From the NCBI GenBank assembly GCA_020635115.1, contig JACKAK010000004.1:365460-429459 (forward strand): DNA of 64,000 nucleotides, written 5' to 3'. Under the pieces are notes generated by a model that ran no database searches, was not told where the DNA came from, and was given only the letters and a program-made list of their open reading frames with translations. How positions within the stretch are numbered: the stretch's first letter is position 1; each line of letters opens with the position of its first letter. The stretch is from Halobacteriovoraceae bacterium. GTDB lineage: Bacteria > Bdellovibrionota > Bacteriovoracia > Bacteriovoracales > Bacteriovoracaceae. Of the stretch, positions 59,686-64,000 are shown piece by piece. Position numbers and translations under genes: made by a program.

Positions 59686-60543
59686 CTAAAGCTTAAGCTG
59701 ATTGCTTGCTAAATCTATAAAACTTCTCACTCTTTTTGGAATATTTTTATGAGAAGGGTAGAGACATTGAACAGTTGTTTTTGCACTTCGCCATTCAGGT
59801 AAAATCCTCTCTAATGTACCTTTTTTGAAGTGTTTTTCTGCAAAAAAATCAGGCAACATCACAATTCCGACATTTTTTAGTGCCAAGGCCAAAAGCAACT
59901 GGAAATTATCACATACTATCGACGGAGTGTAGTCCAAATTTTTAAATTCTTTTTGCCTTTTCCAATCCTTAAAAGGAATAAAATGAAAATTTATAAGATC
60001 ACTAATATCCTTTGGCCTTCCGTACATTCTGATATGGCCTGGAGTTGCGGCCAGTACTATTTCAACTTCTCGCATTTTTTTTTGAATAAGATTTGAATCC
60101 GCTAGTTTCCCTATTCTAAAGGCAACATCAATATCCTCTTTAATAATATCGACGAACTCATTGGTGATGAGTGTTTCAACTTTAACTTTCGGATTTATAG
60201 TTGAGTATTCATGGAGAATATCTGCTAGAAATGTTTGGGCCAAATCCTCAGGTGCTGTTAGCCTAATAACTCCTGACATATGATCAACTTGCTCTGAAAG
60301 AGCATTAATTTCAGCTTCAAGTTCTTCAATGATTCGGACCATTTTACGAAAAAATTCTTCTCCCGCTTTTGTAAGCATAGTTTGCCTAGTGGTCCGATGA
60401 ACTAACTGTACAGAGAGTTCTTTTTCAAGCTTTGCAATTGATCTGCTTATTCTCGATTTCGGCCGTCCAAGCACTTTGGCAGTTTTTGTGAAACTCTTAA
60501 GTTCGGCCAGCTTTACAAATGTTTTAATTAGATTCAAATCCAT
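59686..60543 (-). CDS. LysR-family transcriptional regulator
   Basis: A 285-residue LysR regulator. Start ATG 60543 gives the typical N-terminus MDLNLIKTFVKLAELKSFT followed by the winged HTH (AKVLGRPKSRISRSIAKLEKEL) and a C-terminal effector-binding domain (about 90-285). It is divergently oriented from yceI with a shared 106-base control region, so probably regulates it, possibly in response to oxidative or aromatic signals. Confidence 0.9.
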   Translation of the reverse strand: MDLNLIKTFVKLAELKSFTKTAKVLGRPKSRISRSIAKLEKELSVQLVHRTTRQTMLTKAGEEFFRKMVRIIEELEAEINALSEQVDHMSGVIRLTAPEDLAQTFLADILHEYSTINPKVKVETLITNEFVDIIKEDIDVAFRIGKLADSNLIQKKMREVEIVLAATPGHIRMYGRPKDISDLINFHFIPFKDWKRQKEFKNLDYTPSIVCDNFQLLLALALKNVGIVMLPDFFAEKHFKKGTLERILPEWRSAKTTVQCLYPSHKNIPKRVRSFIDLASNQLKL

Positions 60544-60587
60544 AATTGTTCCATATATGAAACAGTGTATCTCAATCATGTCCTCTA

Positions 60588-60616
60588 TTGCAACGAAAAG
60601 GTTTTAGGCATAATAG
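60588..60616 (+). promoter_or_regulatory. Candidate yceI promoter
   Basis: TTGCAA (60588-60593), 17-base spacer and TAATAG (60611-60616; CATAAT at 60609 is an alternative), in the gap shared with the LysR gene. Confidence 0.35.
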
Positions 60617-60649
60617 TAACAAATAGCTCATTTTATAGGAGGAACTATT

Positions 60650-61186
60650 ATGAAAAAATTTGTTTTAATTGCTTTCTTACTTATTTCGTCAACTACTTTT
60701 GCAGAAGTAGACATCGCTAAAAGTAGCTTCACTTGGACGGGAACCAAAGTAACAGGAAAACATTCTGGTCATTTATCTCTTTCAAAAGCAAATCTAGAAA
60801 TTGATAAGAATCAAAGAATTGTAAATGGAGAGTTCATTATTGATCTTAATACTCTAACTGTGACAGACTTAGAAGGTGAGTGGGCCGACAAATTTATTAA
60901 TCATATGAAAAGTTCTGATTTTTTTGATATTGCTAAATTTCCAACAGCTAAGTTAGTTATTAAAGAAGATGATGGAAAACAAATTCAAGGTAATCTTACA
61001 ATTCGTGGAAAATCAAATCCAGTGATAATTAAATATGATAAAAAGAATAAGACATATATTGGAACTTTAAAATTTGATAGAACAAAATTTGATATGAAAT
61101 ATGGTTCAGGTAGTTTCTTTAAAGGATTAGGAGACAAAATGATACATGACGAAGTGAACTTGGACTTTCAAGTCGTATTAAAATAG
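60650..61186 (+). CDS. YceI-family periplasmic protein
   Basis: A 178-residue exported lipocalin-like protein. A signal peptide (about 1-19, ending TFA) is followed by the YceI barrel: DIAKSSFTWTGTKVTGKHSG, HMKSSDFFDIAKFPTAKLVI and LTIRGKSNPV. Members bind polyisoprenoids or quinones and are often stress- or base-induced. GGAGGA precedes ATG. A strong hairpin follows. Confidence 0.92.
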   Translation: MKKFVLIAFLLISSTTFAEVDIAKSSFTWTGTKVTGKHSGHLSLSKANLEIDKNQRIVNGEFIIDLNTLTVTDLEGEWADKFINHMKSSDFFDIAKFPTAKLVIKEDDGKQIQGNLTIRGKSNPVIIKYDKKNKTYIGTLKFDRTKFDMKYGSGSFFKGLGDKMIHDEVNLDFQVVLK

Positions 61187-61203
61187 TTTTCAAAAATCCA
61201 AAC

Positions 61204-61235
61204 AGGCGCAATATAATGATAGTTATAATGCGCCT
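61204..61235 (+). terminator. Hairpin terminator after yceI
   Basis: AGGCGCA (61204-61210) pairs with TGCGCCT (61229-61235), extended by AT pairs in the loop region and followed by TT. It lies between the convergent yceI and metG genes and probably serves both. Confidence 0.65.
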
Positions 61236-61284
61236 TTAAAATAAAATATCTTATAAAACAATACTATTTTTACAAATGATGTTG

Positions 61285-63213
61285 TTAGCTTTTTGATTCT
61301 TGCGTGTGTGGAAAAAATTCTTGGATTTCTCCTATCTCATGTCCAACTTCAATTGGGACTCCAAGCTCAGAAATACTAAAGACAGATGAAGGTAAGTTTA
61401 AAGATTGTCGAAGTTTTTCCATCGTTGAAGGAACCACTGGGTAGAGCATAATCATTAAGTTTTTAAGAATATAGAAACAAGTAAATAATCCATCTGCTCT
61501 TTCTGCCTCAGGATGTCTATCATCATGTGGCCTATGGTTAACGAAAATTTTGTTAATTAGACGTGCATAATTTTCAAGCGCAAATAACATGTCTGAATAT
61601 TGGGCCTTTTCCATAAACTTAACATACATTTGAATCATTTTCTTAGTTTCAGCAGCTGATTTTCCTACAAGTTTTCCTTGCGGAACTTTATTTTTAAATT
61701 TAGAGCGAGCTGCAGATATGGGCCTTTCAAAGGCCGCATTCATTGGGCCTGCAAGAAAATTATTTCTTTCATCAAATGTTTTAAAATCAAAATTGGATTG
61801 TTTCTTGTGTAAACTTAAAACTGATAAAAAATATCTAACCTGATCAGCACTATACCCCATGTCATCAATCAGTTGATCCCCTGTATAGAAATTTCCAGTA
61901 GACTTACTCATTTTTTGGTCATTGATCTGTAAATGATATAACGGAAAAACATCTGTTAGTTGAAGCTCTCCATCAATAGGAAGACGATGTTTATCATCTT
62001 GAGTTCCAAACCACATAGCTCCTTGCATGACTGTGTAGAAAAAGACGTTATCTACTCCGATAAATTGTGACACTTTTGCTTTAGGGTTTTTCCAGTACTG
62101 TTCATATTTTTCAATGCTCTTCCCTTTATTTTTTAAAGCGAGCTGTGTAAAAGAAATTGGGGCGATAAGCGATTCTGGCCAAACGTAAAAAGTCTTTCCC
62201 TTCATCTTTGGATCAACTTCAGTTGGCAAAGGTATCCCCCAATTGACATCTCTGGTAATTGAACGATAGGCCCAAGAATTGTTTTCCTCGCAGTGAATTT
62301 GATTTTTTTCAAAAATAGATTTAGTTGTTTCCAATTCCGATAATGAACCCACTTCGATTAATATATTTTTACCTGGAATATACTTACTTTTGTGCTTCGG
62401 TAGTTCTCCTTTAAGAGATTTAAATTTTTCTTCAAACTCTTTTGAAAATACTAGACCAGGAGTAACTGTTCCAAGAACCTCACTTAAAAGAAATTTTCTC
62501 CATGTTTTTTCCTTAGATTCAAACCAATTCTTAAGCTCGTCTGTTAATTGCCACATATCAAGCCACCAGTGATCAGTAGGTTTTAAAACTGGAACTCCTC
62601 CGCTAACCTTACTAATTGGATTGATAAGCTCTTTTGCCTCATAAGTTCCACCACAACTATCACACTCTTCACTATAGGCCCCATCTTTTCCACATTTTGG
62701 ACACGTACCATTTATAAATCTATCAGGCAGAAAGAGGTTGGCATCAGGGTCGAACCATTGTTCACTCGTTTTCGTTTTAAGCATTCCATTTTTATAAAGC
62801 TTTATCAGGAAATTTTGACAGAAATTTTTATGAATTTCATAAACTTCTTCCCTAGAAGTTCCTGTATATATATCTAAGTCAATATTATAGTTGTTTAAAG
62901 TCCGAGTCTGCCCCGCATGAATTTCTCTTATAAAATCTTTGACATCTTTTCCAACGTTGCGAGCACTAATCTCACTTGTAGACCCATGATCGTCAGAGCC
63001 ACAAATATGTAAGACATTTTCTTTTCCTATCAACATTCTATAGAATCGAGCATAGATATCCGAAGGGACATGTGTTCCAGCAAGATGACCAATGTGAAGT
63101 TGTCCATTTGCATAGGGCATTCCGGCGGTAATAAGCATCTTCTCCGGTTTATCTACTCTGCTTATAATTGTTTTTATTTCAGTTTGAAGTTCATTAAGGC
63201 CGTCATCGTTCAT
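61285..63213 (-). CDS. metG: Methionyl-tRNA synthetase
   Basis: A 642-residue class I synthetase that charges tRNA-Met. The ATP site shows GQLHIGHLAGTHVP (HIGH) and DQKMSKSTGN (KMSKS). A zinc knuckle with four Cys lies in between (CPKCGKDG, CDSCG). The anticodon-binding helical domain follows. The C-terminal EMAP/tRNA-binding appendage of longer MetG proteins is absent. The length is shorter than E. coli MetG (677), as in other one-piece forms. Single gene. Confidence 0.95.
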   Translation of the reverse strand: MNDDGLNELQTEIKTIISRVDKPEKMLITAGMPYANGQLHIGHLAGTHVPSDIYARFYRMLIGKENVLHICGSDDHGSTSEISARNVGKDVKDFIREIHAGQTRTLNNYNIDLDIYTGTSREEVYEIHKNFCQNFLIKLYKNGMLKTKTSEQWFDPDANLFLPDRFINGTCPKCGKDGAYSEECDSCGGTYEAKELINPISKVSGGVPVLKPTDHWWLDMWQLTDELKNWFESKEKTWRKFLLSEVLGTVTPGLVFSKEFEEKFKSLKGELPKHKSKYIPGKNILIEVGSLSELETTKSIFEKNQIHCEENNSWAYRSITRDVNWGIPLPTEVDPKMKGKTFYVWPESLIAPISFTQLALKNKGKSIEKYEQYWKNPKAKVSQFIGVDNVFFYTVMQGAMWFGTQDDKHRLPIDGELQLTDVFPLYHLQINDQKMSKSTGNFYTGDQLIDDMGYSADQVRYFLSVLSLHKKQSNFDFKTFDERNNFLAGPMNAAFERPISAARSKFKNKVPQGKLVGKSAAETKKMIQMYVKFMEKAQYSDMLFALENYARLINKIFVNHRPHDDRHPEAERADGLFTCFYILKNLMIMLYPVVPSTMEKLRQSLNLPSSVFSISELGVPIEVGHEIGEIQEFFPHTQESKS

Positions 63214-63338
63214 AAATTAAAACCATTTGTCCTGTACAATAAAGTTATTTGTTATCCTTAGCATATCTATACTTACAAAAAAATAAAATCCACAATGAAA
63301 TATTAGGATAAAATATTAGACATCATGAGTCATTGTGG

Positions 63339-63773
63339 TCAAAAATATTTTTTATAGATAAAGCGCCTAGAATAAAAAACTGCAAAGAGTGTTGGATACA
63401 AAAACAGATCAACTAATTTATTTCCCGACGTGAAATCTATATCATCTTGAACTTCACTTACCGATGAATTAACCCTGTATACCTTGTGTTGATGAAACCA
63501 ACTTTTCAGTGGAAAAGGCAACTTGATCCCTTGATCGATAAATACAAATTCTGAATCAGATTCAAAATTTTCGACAATTTTGCTAACCCATTCACTTGAA
63601 AATACCCAAAGTTTCAATTTCAAGTGAACTTCATCATCTTTCCTACATCCATCAAATCGTTCTATTTCTAAATTCACAAATGGTGGTTTTAGTTCCCGGA
63701 AAAGTAATTCATCAAATTTCGAAATGACGTTTTTAAAGTTTTTTGGAACCTGGGTTCTTATAAAAATTCTCAT
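63339..63773 (-). CDS. SRPBCC/START-like ligand-binding protein
   Basis: A 144-residue protein with the strand-helix pattern of the SRPBCC (Bet v1-like) fold: an opening strand MRIFIRTQVP, then repeated beta strands with EVHLKLKLWVFSSEWVSKI, a loop FIDQGIKLPFPLKSWFHQHKVYRV, and a final helix VDLFLYPTLFAVFYSRR. Such proteins bind hydrophobic ligands. The assignment is by pattern only. Confidence 0.55.
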   Translation of the reverse strand: MRIFIRTQVPKNFKNVISKFDELLFRELKPPFVNLEIERFDGCRKDDEVHLKLKLWVFSSEWVSKIVENFESDSEFVFIDQGIKLPFPLKSWFHQHKVYRVNSSVSEVQDDIDFTSGNKLVDLFLYPTLFAVFYSRRFIYKKYF

Positions 63774-63933
63774 AAAAGTATATTAGCAGGGCCTACTTAA
63801 TAACTCTAAAATAATCTATTTTTTAACTAAGAGCTCCGCATTGGGTACTGCGTTGGTCATTGCCATTCTGAATAAATAATGTCATGTATCAGAGATTGAC
63901 TTTTTTTTGTTTTTCTTTACCAAAGGTGGAGTA

Positions 63934-64000
63934 ATGGCCAACGATTCTCAAATTGTTTACACTAAAACTGACGAAGCACCAATGCTTGCGACTCAATCAT
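63934..64000 (+). CDS. icd: Monomeric NADP-dependent isocitrate dehydrogenase, N-terminal start
   Basis: Only the first 22 codons are inside the window. They read MANDSQIVYTKTDEAPMLAT, which matches the highly conserved start of the monomeric (about 740-residue) isocitrate dehydrogenase used in the TCA cycle. The ATG has GGTGGAG upstream. The rest lies beyond the right edge. Confidence 0.8.
   Translation, partial: MANDSQIVYTKTDEAPMLATQS

Overview
The window is low-GC DNA (roughly one third G+C by eye) from a Gram-negative, diderm bacterium with many secreted, lipoprotein and outer-membrane genes. Gene content (OsmC-YcaO fusion, YeeN-type YebC, a U32 rRNA/tRNA-hydroxylase-like protein, monomeric isocitrate dehydrogenase, many small lineage-specific exported proteins) fits a member of the Bdellovibrionota, Bacteriovorax/Halobacteriovorax-like. 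That placement is an inference from gene flavour; no rRNA or tRNA gene was seen to confirm it.

Layout. 1-9.3 kb is a heavy-metal efflux island: the 3' end of a CusA-type RND pump with a DUF3347 protein, then a Cys/His-rich secreted protein behind a perfect sigma-70 promoter, czcC, a shortened His-rich adaptor, czcA, czcD, a CzcN-like methyltransferase and a divergent CDF transporter. 9.3-19.5 kb is accessory DNA: a recombinase-domain DNA-binding protein, excisionase and tyrosine integrase, two probable PD-(D/E)XK nucleases, unknown proteins, a pair of 85-bp structured direct repeats bracketing one membrane-protein gene, a DUF4160/DUF2442-HTH toxin-antitoxin-like pair with a palindromic operator, and a truncated DUF6973 gene. 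The metal genes and the integrase may form one integrated element whose right end carries a tmRNA-3'-end-like sequence near 16.17 kb (inference).

19.9-29.7 kb is mostly chromosomal housekeeping or envelope genes: U32 protein, YebC, a porin / phosphate-binding-like / adenylate cyclase operon, YdjM-like membrane hydrolase, an ATP-grasp protein with a signal peptide, and MntP. 29.6-34.7 kb (minus strand) is the most interesting part: a probable RiPP biosynthetic operon consisting of an unknown helical protein, a 37-residue precursor peptide too short for routine ORF calling, a radical SAM/SPASM maturase with an N-terminal RRE-like segment, an MFS exporter, a short-chain dehydrogenase and an M14-like zinc peptidase. 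The precursor gene sits between two stem-loops, one of which looks like an intrinsic terminator upstream of its ribosome binding site.

35-64 kb returns to ordinary genes: FtsJ/RlmM-like methyltransferase, thioredoxin with two YeeE/YedE half-transporters, IlvE with a deoxyhypusine-synthase-like protein, RimK with an AstE-like deacylase, a hybrid histidine kinase, POT-like transporter, DUF2252, a solute-binding protein, CBS protein, OsmC-YcaO, DoxX and VOC proteins, YHYH protein, a VanX / multihaem cytochrome / glycan-binding operon, GST, LysR with divergent YceI, MetG, an SRPBCC-like protein and the start of monomeric isocitrate dehydrogenase. No CRISPR array, rRNA or tRNA gene was seen.
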